From: Nymphaea colorata
Lineage: Eukaryota; Streptophyta; Magnoliopsida; Nymphaeales; Nymphaeaceae
Length of the DNA stretch: 64,000 nt
Assembly: GCF_008831285.2 (NCBI RefSeq)
Contig: NC_045140.1
Location: 9,484,505-9,548,504, forward strand
Reading direction: 5' to 3'
The translations under genes were made by a program, and so were the position numbers. This document shows positions 9,751 to 22,230 of the stretch, piece by piece. Below the pieces are notes generated by a model that was given only the letters and a program-made list of their open reading frames with translations, was not told the DNA's origin and made no database searches. Position 1 is the first letter of the stretch. Each line of letters opens with the position of its first letter.

Positions 9751-12700
9751 TGGGCATCTGTCTTTTACGTTATCATCTCTCAAAGAGAAAATAACACACC
9801 ACCACTCACAGACTCCACCTCCTTCAACCTTTCAGGCAGGCCCTTGTGCGATATTAATTGAATTATTCATACTCGATAACCATAATCAATATCACTGACA
9901 TTGTATCCAGACTAGCATTTCCCAATATTGTCGGATGAAGGGTATTCTCTTGGATTGCTGCATGTTGATCAATCAGTAAGCCCACCATGCATCATTACCA
10001 TCAGTACCGTACGTTTCATTGTCTTCTTCTGAGGCGGACATTGGTCGTGGCAGGTGTTGAATCCAGTATATGCTTCTTCTTCTTTCCTGTTACTTGTCTT
10101 CGATCCCCAAAATGATGTGGGTCTGCAAAGAGGATATATAGTTCATGTAGATAAAGAAATAGCCTCCCAAGAATATGGCAATAGCTGTATGATCGAAAGA
10201 TCGATCATCGATAAAACCCTTTCATAACTAATAATTTGATAAAAACGGTAGAACGATTAATACTTATACTTTCCAAATGAATTTTCATGTCGCCAACAAG
10301 ATGGGTGTCAAAAGGACACCACTTACGAAACCCTTGATCAGGTCCACCAATGCGCCTCCATTTTGCAACATAACTATCAAAGCTTAGGCTACTTACAGTA
10401 ACGCTGGCCAAACTATGATCGAGCTGGAATTTTACTTCCAGCTTCTTTTTTTGTCGTTTCGTGTTTTCTTTACCTTTCCAAGTAGCAACTTGGGGTTGGG
10501 CAGATTGCTGTAGGCATCTGTAAATAGACATGCACGCAAAATGATGGATCAATTGAACAAATTAGCATTTCAGATCATTTTGCGTTCTACTAAGTAAACA
10601 ACCTAAATTACTCATGTATTAAATAAGCCTTACCTCAAGGTCATCAATTTGAGATGCTAGTACCTTAGATTTGGAAATCTTACTATGGTTTACACTTTAC
10701 ACCTCATGCAATAAAGCCGTAGCAACTGAACAAGAACTTTTCTAACCATTTTTGAAGGATAAAACTAACCAGACCAGGATCCAATATATAGCTAGCCATG
10801 CATTTATTAAATCTACATATTTAAGACGCCTCATAATAGCATGCATGCATGATGACAACTTGTCATGTTGACATGACGAAATAAATGATTCGATGACGTA
10901 AGTGAAATTAGTCTTGAGTAAATGGAAGCCACATAAATGTCAATTGTCAGTATCTAACATTCGCGTAACAACTATCGTTTCCTCCCTAGAAATATTGACA
11001 TATTGTTCTGAAGCACGAAGATTTTGCGTTACAGTTGCGATTCTAACTTTTCGTTGTGGGTTCTTCAATTGAGGCTTTCTTTTTATCATTCTTATATGTA
11101 AACCATTTATGCTAGTATAATAAGTGAAGGACATAGTCTTGTAAAATGGGTGCAGCTGGCAGACTGATAAACAGCACTGTCCATGTTCATGCTCCCTATA
11201 CACGTTCCAGCACTAAATGAAACTGCTATAGGTGTGACCGTTGGTGCAACGATTCTTTTGTCCAGAAGATTCCCAACTTTTTTGAATGCACAAGATGTGA
11301 CACTCTAGATGTTCAAATCCATCAAATCATGCATTCCACTGGAACACACTGGGCAAAACCCACCTTACTGTAAAATGGACTGCATTCATGTCTGTCGATG
11401 CAAAAGTGTCATTGTTGGAGCGCCACGAACTGACATTCAGCTCCTAGCTACTTCCAAGCACAACAATCAAACATCCTCTTAAAGTGAATGCCCTCCGTTT
11501 GTCTATTATAAGAAGAGTTTCTTGTTGCTTTAAAATGTTAGAACTGTATGTTGGGCATTGGACTTAAACATAAAAAAAACAGAACTTATATCTGAACATA
11601 TATCAACTATAAAAAGTAATAAATATTGAAAAATAAAGTAAAATGAGACTCATCTGGGGGTGAGCTGAGCCGGGTCACCTGAGTCACCGGGCTGACTAGG
11701 TGAGCTTTTAAACGTTGCGCTAGATACTGCATGTGCCTTCTCCAGTCATCAATTTCCACTTCTAACTGATTTCACACCAGCGTCCGGACTTTGTATGAAA
11801 ATGGTGAGCCAGGACCTTGGTCGTGCGTAACATGATATTTGATTTTAGTATTTTCCAATATGCATGATTATTTGAGAACAATTACCTTCTTGGTCTATTG
11901 AAATGAAGTGAAAATTTCAGCCAAAAGTGCGAAACATTCATATTTACAAGGGCCCTCCTTATAGAAGAGGACTCCAAGTGTGCTGCTCAAAAAAGGTTTA
12001 TGGACTGATGTAGAGGAATTTCATATGTATGCAAAATACCAAACCAATGCGGTTCTTTGAATTATATGAGCTCCATCAGCGTTTGGGGAAAAGCGTTTAA
12101 TCTTCATTTTTTTCTTAGATGATTATATCCTGATCATGAAATGTTGATAGTTTAACGACGTCCTTCCCCTAAGCATTCATTTTCTTTTCACATCATGGTG
12201 TCATTACCGCCATGGACTCACAAACTTGTGCGCACAGCTTAGTGGCTGGAATCCCTGATTCATTAACATTCACTTTTCAATATGTCTAAGGATTGTCCCT
12301 TGTCCAAGAATACTCAAACCTCAACACTTCCAATGTTTTGTTTTCAAGGCTCCAAAGCTCAAGTAAAAAGAAAAAACTTTTGGAAATGTGATTGCTCATA
12401 TCAAAATGCTTTGCTTAAAACTCTACTGTATCTTTGTGGACCTCATGTATAGCTAGCAACTTTTTGTACAGATATTGCCAAGTAAAAAGATGATCTCTAA
12501 CAATTAACAATAAACTAAATAACAGACTTTTTTTTAAAAGACACCATTGAAAATGGCAATTAGGATAAAAATGAAAACCTAGCTCAAATGATCTGCAGAA
12601 GGGTGCATAATCTCCATTGTGCACACAACATCCAACTACTAGTAATTGACATGACCAAGTGACGGAACACTTTCAACTCTTGTAATTAGAACCTGGTAAT

Positions 12701-12836
12701 TTCTCTTCATTCTAAAACAATAAAAAGCTAATAAAGGAAAATTAATTTGTATTGCAACACTGAGACCTGAAAAATAAAAATTACATAAATAACAGGATTT
12801 TGAAATATCATGTCCAAAAAAATTGTTGTGAGGGAT
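9751..12836. other. Intergenic, no gene seen
   Basis: Minus-strand frames up to 115 codons (10205-10552, 10940-11203, 12639-12881) show no recognisable domain or consistent splice signals, and I treat them as chance. I see no transposon protein remnants here. Confidence 0.5.
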
Positions 12837-13022
12837 GTTTGGGTGATACTTCAAATCCAGGTTTTGGAGGCAAAACCACACCAGATTTTTAGAGTGGGGG
12901 CCAACAAAACTGGGTCCCAGTTTCCAGTTTTGCTAAAACCTGCAGGTTTTATGAAAAAAAATGAAAATCCTGGTCTCCTTTAGGTTATTTAAAAACCAGG
13001 TTTTGGACGTGTCACACAAACA
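12837..13022. mobile_element. MITE-like element with ~30-bp terminal inverted repeats
   Basis: The left end starts GTTTGGGTGATACTTC. The reverse complement of the right end starts GTTTGTGTGACACGTCC. Both arms continue into an AAACC(T)GGTTTT-like block. Total length is about 186 bp with no coding frame. The target duplication is not clear, so the superfamily is not assigned. Confidence 0.5.
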
Positions 13023-13459
13023 AAGAAATAAAGTTCCTGAAACTCATTATAAGGCTTGGTTTAATTCTTACTATACTGGGCTAGAGGAGGGTGTCATCCA
13101 AATGCCCCCTTTAGTATTTTTAGGCAGAGATCTAGTGTTTCACGAATCAAAATGAGCTTGTTCTTCAAAGCTACCATATGGTTCTTACGTTTAATGGATT
13201 TGCATGTAGAAATTAAGTGCATTTCAAGGATTAGCTCATATTACTGCTTGAATGCTAAAACTCGAATATCACCAAGCTCTTATATATGGTGTTGAAAGAC
13301 GGCTGCTGAAAAAAATTCTCATAGTAAGTATATTAATGTAAAATTGCATTGAACATAGACAATCACTTCTAGAGTTTAAGAAAGCATTGGCGCTAAAATA
13401 ATGCCAGTTGAGCAACCTTGGTTCTAAAATAGTGGCAGAATTAATGCTAGGACTCTGAC
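13023..13459. other. Spacer between MITE and tandem LTR element
   Basis: No gene seen. It ends with the left copy (CTGAC, 13455-13459) of the target duplication of the next element. Confidence 0.6.
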
Positions 13460-14178
13460 TGTTGTCGGCTGACTATGCCTGGCCCGGCCAAACCAGTAGA
13501 AGGATATGCTGCTTGGCCAGCTTAGGCATAGCTCGGGAAGCATGTGGGATCCAATCGAACGCTAAGTCAAGCAGAAAGCAATGCACGTGGAATGTGCAGC
13601 GCGGTGGTGCAGAGACGAAACGTATAAATGCATCATGGTGAACAGTCCCTTTGAAAGTGTAAGTCCGTCATTGGGGAATCAAATGGGTTCCCCATGCATA
13701 GTGTTTGGATGTACAAGAGGGTGCGCGTGCGTTAGGGCAATTCCCCCAGTGGATGCATATGCTGCGTTCCACAACCGCGTAGAGTCATACGGGGGTGAGC
13801 AAGTGAATGCTCATCGTCGAGTAGGGCGATGGTTGACTGCCTTACTTAATGACATGTAGTCATCAACTGGCTTCGGCTGGGGACTTCCTCCTAAGGAAAG
13901 TCTACCCCCACCCAGATTTCATATGGAAGTAGATAGACACTTGGAGGAATGGCGAAGTTCTGACAGGGCCTCATGACCACGGCTTGCCGATGGTCTATAA
14001 TGGGATAAACCTGGGTGATGGTGTGCCGAGTGCTTTGCACTCCTCGTCTAGTCCACAGTCCCAAAAGATTGATGAACGCTTCCACTCACTCAAGAGAGAG
14101 TCAGGCTGGCCGAGGGCTTTGGGGAAACCTTCGGCGCCGCACGGGCCGAACAAGACATGAAAAAGCCCGTCTTTGACA
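13460..14178 (+). repeat. LTR 1 of the tandem element (719 bp)
   Basis: Starts TGTTGTCGGC and ends CTTTGACA. It differs from LTR 2 and LTR 3 at several positions in its first 60 bases, where those two agree with each other (TGTTGCCAGC). Confidence 0.93.
13623..13629 (+). promoter_or_regulatory. LTR 1 TATA box
   Basis: TATAAAT in CGTATAAATGCATC. The same site is at 14944-14950 in LTR 2 and is deleted from LTR 3. Confidence 0.5.
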
Positions 14179-14180
14179 AG

Positions 14181-14196
14181 TGGTATCAAAGCAGAC
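14181..14196 (+). other. Primer-binding site, internal segment 1
   Basis: TGGTATCAAAGCAGAC starts two bases after LTR 1 and resembles the Met-tRNA site TGGTATCAGAGC. Confidence 0.8.
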
Positions 14197-14771
14197 GATT
14201 TCTCGGAAAGAACTTGGAAAAATGAGAACGCTGCGTTGATAACAAACAAGTGGTTCTGAAAAATGTTGGCTTGTTTGGTGCCCTAAGGGTTTGGGCATGT
14301 TCGTCGGACACTAGTTCAGGTGACCGCATTGGTGTTGGCCAGATGGAGATCACACGTTTCGAAGATGGTATCTGGGCGTCAGGAGCAGAAGGGCCAAGTG
14401 AGCTGCTCGGTGAGACAGATAGGGTGAGAAACCCGACGTGGAAAAGGATTGTCCAGGAAGGCAAGTGCCCTTAGTGTTGACATGACTCGAGAAGGGAGCA
14501 TGTGCACGAGTTGGCAACACAGCTTGGAAATGTGAGACTTAGTGGTCGTCGGAAATGTTCCGAACTTTACTAAGAAAAAGTGCAAACAGTGACAGAAAAG
14601 TAGGAAGATACTAAAGGTTGGACTAGAGGCAAAACACCCGATAAAGCAGGTAGCCGCGACGTGACGCGTCAACTAGACGAACGGAGGAAGGCTTAGTTCA
14701 AAAGAAATCAAGGGAATGGTTGTTGAACTTCTCTCACTCGGGGCAAAGTCACTTAAGACAGTGACGGTTTT

Positions 14772-14784
14772 GGCGGTGGGAGAG
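14772..14784 (+). other. Polypurine tract before LTR 2
   Basis: GGCGGTGGGAGAG lies directly before LTR 2. The identical tract lies directly before LTR 3 at 16094-16106. Confidence 0.7.
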
Positions 14785-15500
14785 TGTTGCCAGCCGACTA
14801 TGTCTGGCCCGGACAAACAAGTAGAAGGATATGCTGCTTGGCTAGCTTAGGCATAGGGAACCATGTGCGATCCAATCGAACGTTAAGTTAAGCAGAAAGC
14901 AATGCACGTGGAATGTGCTGCGCAGTAGTGCATAGACGAAGCGTATAAATGCATCATAGTGAACAGTCCCTTTGAAAGTGCAAGTTCGTCATTGGGGGAA
15001 TCAAATGGGTTCCCCATGCATAGTGTTTGGATGCACAAGAGGGTGCGCGTGGGTTAGGGCAATTCTCCCAGTGGACGCATATGCTGCGTTCCACAACCGC
15101 GTAGAGTCACACGGGGGTGAGCAAGTGAATGCTCATCGTCGAGTAGGGCGATGGTCGACTGCCTTACTTAATGACATATAGTCGTCAACTGGCTTCGACT
15201 GGGGACTTCCTCCTAAGGAAAGTCTACCCCCACCCAGATTTCATATGGAAGTAGATAGACACTTGGAGGAATGGCGAAGTTCTGACAAAGCCTCATGACC
15301 ACGGCTTGCCGATGGTCTATAATGGGATAAACCTGTGTGATGATGTGCCGAGTGCTTTGCACTCCTCGTCTAGTCCACAGTTCCAAAAGATTGATGAACG
15401 CTTCCACTCACTCAAGAGAGAGTCAGGCTGGCCGAGGGCTTTGGGGAAACCTTCGGCGCCGCACGGGCCGAACAAGAGATGAAAAAGCCCGTCTTTGACA
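14785..15500 (+). repeat. LTR 2 of the tandem element (716 bp)
   Basis: Starts TGTTGCCAGC and ends CTTTGACA. It has an internal segment on each side, so it serves as 3' LTR of unit 1 and 5' LTR of unit 2. Confidence 0.93.
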
Positions 15501-15502
15501 AG

Positions 15503-15518
15503 TGGTATCAAAGCAGAC
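15503..15518 (+). other. Primer-binding site, internal segment 2
   Basis: Second copy of TGGTATCAAAGCAGAC, in the same position relative to LTR 2. Confidence 0.8.
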
Positions 15519-16106
15519 GATTTCTCGGAAAGAACTTGGAAAAATGAGAACGCTGCGTTGATAACAAACAAGTGGTTCTGAAAAACGTTGGCTTGTTTGG
15601 TGCCCTAAGGGTTTGGGCATGTTCGTCGGACACTGGTTCAGGTGACCGCATTGGTGTTGGCCAGATGGAGATCACACGTTTCGAAGATGGTATCTGGGCG
15701 TCAGGAGCAGAAGGGCCAAGTGAGCCACTCGGTGAGACAGATAGGGTGAGAAACCCGACGTGAAAAAGGATTGTCCAGGAAGGCAAGTGCCCTTAGTGTT
15801 GACATGACTCGAGAAAGGAGCATGTGCACGAGTTGGCAACACAGCTTGGAAATGTGAGACTTAGTGGTCGTCGGAAATGTTCCGAACTTTACTAAGAAAA
15901 AGTGCAAACAGTGACAGAAAAGTAGGAAGATACTAAAGGTTGGACTAGAGGCAAAACACCCGATAAGGCAGGTAGCCGCGACGTGATGCGTCAACTAGAC
16001 GAACGGAGGAAGGCTTAGTTCAAAAGAAATCAAGGAAATGGTTGTTGAACTTCTCTCGCTCGGGGCAAAGTCACTGAAGACAGTGACGGTTTTGGCGGTG
16101 GGAGAG

Positions 16107-16688
16107 TGTTGCCAGCCGACTATGTCTGGCCCGGACAAACAAGTAGAAGGATATGCTGCTTGGCTAGCTTAGGCATAGGGAAGCATGTGGGATCCAATCG
16201 AACGCTAAGTTAAGCAGAAAGCACAAGAGGGTGCGCGTGGGTTAGGGCAATTCCCTCAGTGGACGCATATGCCGTGTTCCACAACCTCGTAGAGTCACAC
16301 GGGGGTGAGCAAGTGAATGCTCATCGTCGAGTAGGGCGATGGTCGGCTGCCTTACTTAATGACATATAGTCGTCAACTGGCTTCGGCTGGGGACTTCCTC
16401 CTAAGGGAAGTCTACCCCCACCCAGATTTCGTATGGAAGTAGATAGGCACTTGGAGGAATGGCGAAGTTCTGACAGGGCCTCATGGCCATGGCTTGCCGA
16501 TGGTCTACAATGGAATAAACCTGGGTGATGGTGTACCAAGTGCTTTGTACTCCTCGTCTAGTCCACAGTCCCAAAAGATTGATGAATGCTTCCGCTAACT
16601 AAAGAGAGAGTCAGGCTGGCCGAAGGTTTTGGGGAAACCTTCGGCGCCGCGAGGACCGAACAATGCATGAAAAAGTTGGCCCGTGACA
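16107..16688 (+). repeat. LTR 3 of the tandem element, internally deleted (582 bp)
   Basis: It aligns with LTR 2 except for loss of the 134 bp equivalent to 14902-15035. The junction near 16223 sits in a 3-bp microhomology (GCA). The deletion removes the TATA box region. A further 4-bp loss lies near the end (CCCGTGACA instead of CCCGTCTTTGACA), offset by other small changes. Confidence 0.9.
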
Positions 16689-16693
16689 CTGAC

Positions 16694-17129
16694 CACCACA
16701 ATTGTTATGTATGGCCAACAGACCGCCCATTGGTCACATTCCCAAATATGGTGCTATACCTGGCGCTGGAGATATTGACATTTATAGTGTGAAAAATGCG
16801 AAATTGACGTGAATGTTATTGAGGCTGTATTTAATGCCAGAGTCTTTGTTCAATGGCATTTCTTTGTTCAATATGGCAGTATGTTTTTTAATGAGCAAAA
16901 CAAGGCGCCTTGTTCACTGGCGTATCTCAGGCAGAGCGGCACGTCTACCGCAAGTCACTGATGTAGTGCCTAGTGCCCGTTATTTTCCTCCATTTTTTTT
17001 TCATATGACATTTGGCAGATTTCCACGGATAGTGCAAAGTTTATAACTCTCTTTAAATTGCAAATAATAATCATTCAACAAGTTTTAACTCATGTAGCGT
17101 TGTCCATATACTTCATGGTACTCTTGCCT
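16694..17129. other. Spacer, no gene seen
   Basis: AT-rich host or older repeat DNA immediately right of the tandem LTR element. No recognisable domain. Confidence 0.5.
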
Positions 17130-17420
17130 TAATCTGATCACCTTTGGCAGAGCTCGGCCATGTTGCCCGCCACTTTAAGATCATCTGATAGAAACCCGGT
17201 AAAGTATTATATCATTATTTTATTTTCTTCTATAAGTTTTCCTTTACATCCATGTCTTCCTGTTTCTCTAATTTTCTTAGAGTTTCTAATTGATTAGACC
17301 TTGGCTGGCCTAATTAACAGCCTACTTCCAGCCAATTCCAACAGCCACCAAGGATCGATAGCATAGACACGGCTAAATCCAAGGTATGCCCCTCACCCCT
17401 AATTTATTTTATTAGGTATT
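17130..17420 (+). repeat. Dispersed repeat, copy 1 (partner at 28300-28560)
   Basis: Both copies share the order: GCAGAG near the start, an AAAGTATT block, T-rich stretch, AATTTTCTTAG, TTCTAAT, AATTAACAGC, then a TTCCA-rich segment. By eye this is diverged but collinear homology. It may be the leader of an LTR family or another non-coding repeat. Confidence 0.5.
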
Positions 17421-18486
17421 TTCTTCATGGATTTCTCATTTTGAACTAGGTTTGACGGTTTCATTGTGTGCACAATAAACCCACACGTCGGGCAGGGATT
17501 CTCTATAAACCATCCAGATAAGTTGTCATTTGATTTATATATGTCTGCGGTTTTTTTTTTGTCTATGTGTTTCAGGATGAAAGAAAGTTTGGTTATTTAA
17601 AGCAAGCAAATAAGAGACTACAATGAAGATGAAGCCAATCAGAAATAAAAAAAAAAATGGAAAAAGGGAGACCAACTGAGGTTTTTAGCAGCAAGGTGTC
17701 CTCTCTACGTTTTTTTCTTTTTTTTTTATTTTAAATGAATGAACCTGCGGGTAGAGGATGCTCCATCATTTTCAGTAGAGGCATCCGAACTGTCCTTTAC
17801 TGCCATTGTATGCATGTAAATCTTTTCACTATTAGTACTATTACTTGTTTTTTATCTATGCTAAATTATTGTATCTAGATGGGCATATGAAATCAAACCA
17901 CTAAGATTGCATCACAAGCACAAATCAGTATAGCGTCTGATGACCTGCAATGGAGGTAAAAAATCTAACACAGATAGACCTATCAGATGACAAGCATGTT
18001 GCATTCCACATCATGCCATTATATTTCTACTTCATGGACATCGTATAGAGATTCATGCATTTCCTAACCGCATGCAATATATGTATAACATTAAGTTTAG
18101 CAAGTAGATAACAAGTCAAATGAATATAGATAGGGAAAAGTCACCCAAAAAATGAGCATAGTTTTGCAATGCCACACCCTCATGTACCAACATGCAAGTC
18201 AAATAAACAGGGACACAACATACCTCCATAGTCGACTACACACACTCGAAAGCACACCATCACTGAACTCAAAAACCGACAAACACTGAACAAAATTAAC
18301 AAAGTAGAGAGGGAAAAAGATAACTTAAAGCTATCTCCTCTAACCAGCGAAGCATTACAACGGTTCACAAGCAATGCACTGTTTCACTAATATATATTTT
18401 ATTATTAAGGCTAATTATCATTCCATTTATTTATTATTATTATTATTATTATTAATTCATTATACCTTAAAAACGCAAGGGTTTCC
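17421..18486. other. Possible 3' LTR area of the gypsy element, no gene seen
   Basis: On the minus strand the gypsy integrase end is followed by a purine/T-rich tract (TTTTTTTTAGGGGGTTAGGA) and then TGGAAACCC near 18487, like the start of a chromovirus LTR. The LTR's far end is not evident, and I could not align it to the 5' LTR at 26409-28204. Confidence 0.35.
18428..18455. repeat. (ATT)n microsatellite
   Basis: About nine ATT units. Confidence 0.95.
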
Positions 18487-18489
18487 ATC

Positions 18490-18907
18490 CTAACCCCCTA
18501 AAAAAAAGTTTTGACTTCGAAATTGTCGAGTCTTACCAAACAATGTCGGTATTTTTAGCTCCGATATCTGCCTCTTGCTCCCAATGCACTCTTCATTGCC
18601 ATGCTGCAAAAAATGCACCTTGACCAGCTGTATAGCCTTGTTCTTCAAAGTATGATTCATTCGATCTATGATCTCCTCTGGTCGCTCTTCATACAACTCT
18701 TGTAAGGCAATATCCTCATGTTGAATATGATATGTACTTACGAAGCATGCACATGTGAAATACGTTATGGATCTGATCATTAGATGGAAGCAACGCGATT
18801 CACCATGTAGTTTCACCAATTCCCTTTGACACTTCCAAAGGTCCTATACATCTAGTACTCAAATTTCCCTTTGTAATCTAAACATGTTCTTAGTATGTGA
18901 AACTCGA
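18490..18907 (-). pseudogene. Gypsy integrase C-terminus with chromodomain-like tail
   Basis: The minus strand reads from an integrase GPY-type region (RVSHTKNMFRLQRKFEY near the CACTA junction) into EERPEEIIDRMNHTLKNKAI and a QLVKVHFLQHGNEE segment. This matches the chromodomain-type tail of plant chromoviruses (EEILDR...LRNK...LVKVxWxxH). Stops and a degraded aromatic cage show it is dead. Such tails are thought to steer integration. Confidence 0.8.
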
Positions 18908-18929
18908 CATTATAACAAAAAGGGTTATT

Positions 18930-19190
18930 AGCTACCATCAAAACTGTGGCTAATAGACCCAAAAACCATGGCTGAGAGTATTTTTCAGCCATGGTCTTTC
19001 CTATGGCTGCCAATTAAAGTGGCTATGGTGATACCCCTTGTGGATATTCATTTTTGCTATGGTTAAGACTGTAGCTATTCCGGCCACCAGCCATAATTAG
19101 ACAATTACCGATGGTTTTAGCTGTGGCTGTCACTTGCAAGAGCCATAACTTATGCATTAGCTATGAAAAAAGCCATGGCCATTATAACTA
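18930..19190. repeat. CACTA left subterminal repeat array
   Basis: About a dozen short variants of (A/G)CCATGGCT, CTGTGGCT and CTATGGCT occur in both orientations within 260 bp. Similar motifs recur at 46440-46690. Confidence 0.75.
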
Positions 19191-19201
19191 TTTTGCCTTC
19201 T

Positions 19202-19221
19202 TATATATATATATATATATG
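19202..19221. repeat. (AT)n microsatellite inside the CACTA element
   Basis: About ten AT units. Confidence 0.9.
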
Positions 19222-19602
19222 TAGTAGAGAGAGAAGAATTATTGTATTATAAAAACTATTATTTACACATTTCGAAACCAGGGAGCACTCCTCCTTTATC
19301 ATCAAAATCTCCACCAACCATTTCATGTAGGAGTAAAGAAAAGAAAATGAATAACAAAAATCCCTTACGCATCCAAAATTTTTTTGGTGCAATAATTGAG
19401 ACTAAGAACCCACTAGCCTTTCAACTTCCAGTAATATCTTCGACATTGTCACTCACCTTGTCAACAACTACTTAAAACAAATAGATACAAAAGTAGAAAG
19501 TCAAATAAACGAAGGGTAAAAGATGTAGAAACAATTTGCATGACAAAACAATGACGAAAGTGGTAGCATAAAAAAAGAAGATAATGATGGTTCAGAACTT
19601 CT

Positions 19603-19909
19603 TATAGATAGGTTATGAGGATCATCCTCAGGCATGTTCCTCTCAACGTTTCCACAAGATCTGCAATAACATCTGCTGCTTTAGAATAAATTCCTCCACC
19701 AACTCTTCAAAGAGAGCCATAGAAAAATCACCAAGACCATAGCTAGTGATCAACTCAAAAAGTCCTTTCCTATCAGCACAATAGTATATGTTGAAGAGCT
19801 AGACGGCAATATAGAGAACAAGAACCCGTTTTGAATAGGAAGAAATCCCTGCTTCAGACCTGAATGCAACAAGAAAAGTTTTTTCAACACTTTCCCTTGA
19901 TTCAAGTTT
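19603..19909 (-). pseudogene. Vacuolar H+-pyrophosphatase (AVP1-type) fragment inside CACTA
   Basis: Membrane H+-pyrophosphatase of the vacuole pumps protons using pyrophosphate. The minus strand shows consecutive family blocks in the right order: KLESRESVEKTFLVAFRS, LVLYIAV, GLFELITSYGLGDFSMALF, YSKAADVIADLVE and MPEDDPHN. The last two match the family's conserved KAADVGADLVGKVE and PEDDPRN, which are part of the catalytic loop region. There is an in-frame stop after LYIAV and at least two frameshifts. Only about 100 of the roughly 760 residues are present. No other exon is visible nearby, so this is a captured fragment rather than a decayed whole gene. Identification rests on pattern memory of a very conserved family. 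Confidence 0.85.
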
Positions 19910-22230
19910 CTTCAAGAGCCATCAGATTCTGTACCCATGGAGAGATCAGCTTCAAATATGTATCATACTATCTGACTATTAGCTGAAGAAGATGAAATTA
20001 AACTATTTATCTACTTAATACAGAATATCATAGAATGACAAGTTGTAACAGCTGCAAATTGATGATCAACCCATCCAAGATATATCAAGAGTTATTAGAA
20101 ACACATAATAGCTAAAATCCATCAATAATTTGGAACTTACATGGCATGATCCGAGTGAATGTGTCCATCCATCTATCTATCCCATATAACAATGCAATGC
20201 AACAAGCTAGCCATCAATTCAGCGCACCAACCCAAGTTGGTCAAAATGGTTCGAAAAAAAAAACACATAGACATGTATACAAGCATGGAATAAAGGGAAG
20301 ATGGATGGTCTATATCATGCAGATTAGGTTTTGAAGGTCTCTTCTCTAAACTAGATTTTCCTGAACAAATATGTTGAGTAAAGGAACAGAAGGAACTATA
20401 TAATGTTGGGATCAGCAAGTGCTAATGTACCAAATACATGGACTATATAATGACTGCTTATCAACTGTTTGACATTAACAAATTAGACCCATCAATATTA
20501 TGAACTTTTAAAAAGGGGATATTTCTCATTGTTGTAGCCGAATTATTGTACGAAAGAAGAAACCCTTCAAAACTTGATTGTAAACAGAGTGCTGAACTAC
20601 AGTTTAAATGTGAAGTTTTAAGTTTCCATTCAACTATCAAACTCTTTAGTTTGAATCCGTATCAAATACCACATATTTGGCTGCATTTTAAACTTTACAT
20701 CTGCCATCTTACGGCCAGATTTCAGCAGACAAAAGCCACACAACATCTGAGACAAAAAAACATAGAAGACATTAAATTTGACTTGATGATGCTAAGCAAT
20801 GGCATACAGTAAGTTCATTTTCTACTTCTTATTTGTACTGGATTTTAAGCAATCTCCTTTTTTTTCTTCTAGAAACCAGGCAAAATCCCCCCAATTCTCG
20901 AACAGGAAAAAGAGGAAAAATCCAACCTTTCAAAGAGAAAAAAATGGTGAGAACATTCCCTAAATTATAGGTCATTTGTACCTTGAAGACAACATTATTC
21001 TAGAAACAACTGGAAATACCCCTCTCCCCACTAAACTCTGGCCAATTTGTAGCCTTGGATACCACATTTTTCAGAGAATGTTATATGATATATGAGAAAA
21101 TGTATGGAAAATTTTACTAGGTACCTTGGATTCCATATATATTCCTAATCACTGGATTGCAGATAAATAATACTCATATTCACATGTATAAATAGTACTC
21201 ATATTCACATTGTGCAATATAACAATTAAGAAAACGGAAAAAGAAACTACAGATAAAGAACAACCACAACTAAATTTTGATATCTAAGGATGAGAAAAAA
21301 TAAAAAATGTGAATCCTTTGAGTAAAAACTGCTCACGATAAAAGTCTTAGCCTCAGACTCTTTGGGCCAGCATCCTCATGTATGTGTTCAAAGTGATATT
21401 GGAAATGCTATAAAAACAAAAATTGGCTAGCCACTTCTCCATGCCCTTTCCCTTCTTCAGATCCTCAAGGAACGTCTCCAGCATCTCATTTACCTTTGCC
21501 TCAATCAAGCTCTCCACCTCTAATAGTTGCTTCCTCAACTCCTCATCCTTGATTAGCTGAAACATTAACAAAGGTCACGCCACTCTTTGCTCGACTATGA
21601 AAGATTCTAACTCCACAATAATGTGGCCATGTTTGGTGAGTGACTTCCCCTTCTTTGCACAAATAAAAATAGTGCATGAGTGTTAGTTGATCAACGGAGG
21701 ACTCATCCACGACTGCCAATTTCCTAAGCCGAGATTGTGCAGATGAAACAAATTTTTGTGGTGGATGAAGCCGCTTCTTGTCTTAAGATGTAGATGGCAT
21801 TTAGGAGCAACCTTGCAAAGCAAGGAGGTGGAGGCTAGCAAAGTTGCTGACATTGAAAATGAGCAATCCAACCCTATTTCTCAAGTCAAAAGGCCTTTGG
21901 AAGCATCCTCTGGCCACAACCAAAGCAAGAACTGAACCCATTCATTGGATTAATATAGAGTGAATGCAGTAGAGAGAGAGCTGCAAATGATTATTTACAA
22001 GTGAAAGCATCAGAGATAGAGATGCAGATGGAGGAAGAGATACATAAGAGTATTGAGGAGCAAAATCGAATGGTTTAGGGTGAGAGATTAGGGATTTAGG
22101 ATGCACAAAAGTACTAAATGCTCAAGGTTAAAAGAAGTAAACATAAGTGGTTTTGGGTTAAGATTAATCAACTAAATATCCAAGCATGATTAAAGGACAC
22201 ATTCATTGCCATTATATTCATGGATTGGGG
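19910..22230. other. CACTA interior, otherwise unassigned
   Basis: Contains a 72-codon minus frame at 21353-21571 with a Glu/Leu/Lys-rich helical start (ELRKQLLEVESLIEAKV), possibly another captured fragment, unidentified. The rest shows no recognisable coding. Confidence 0.4.

Larger units (their letters stand above)
13460..16688 (+). mobile_element. Tandem non-autonomous LTR retrotransposon: LTR-int-LTR-int-LTR
   Basis: Three LTRs (13460-14178, 14785-15500, 16107-16688) alternate with two 606-bp internal segments (14179-14784, 15501-16106). The whole is flanked by a perfect 5-bp duplication CTGAC at 13455-13459 and 16689-16693. Each internal segment begins with a Met-tRNA-type primer-binding site and ends with a purine tract. 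Neither contains gag, protease, integrase or reverse transcriptase. The longest + frame (14250-14474 and its twin at 15572) is short and unrecognised. The copies are nearly identical, so this is much younger than the surrounding retroelements. The single outer duplication implies one insertion, with the extra unit gained by unequal LTR recombination or present at insertion. Confidence 0.92.

Noticed and set aside
14186-14464. 92-codon minus ORFs in the tandem LTR element (also 15508-15786 and neighbours)
   Set aside because: They recur only because the 1.32-kb unit is duplicated; there is no recognisable domain and they are antisense to the element.
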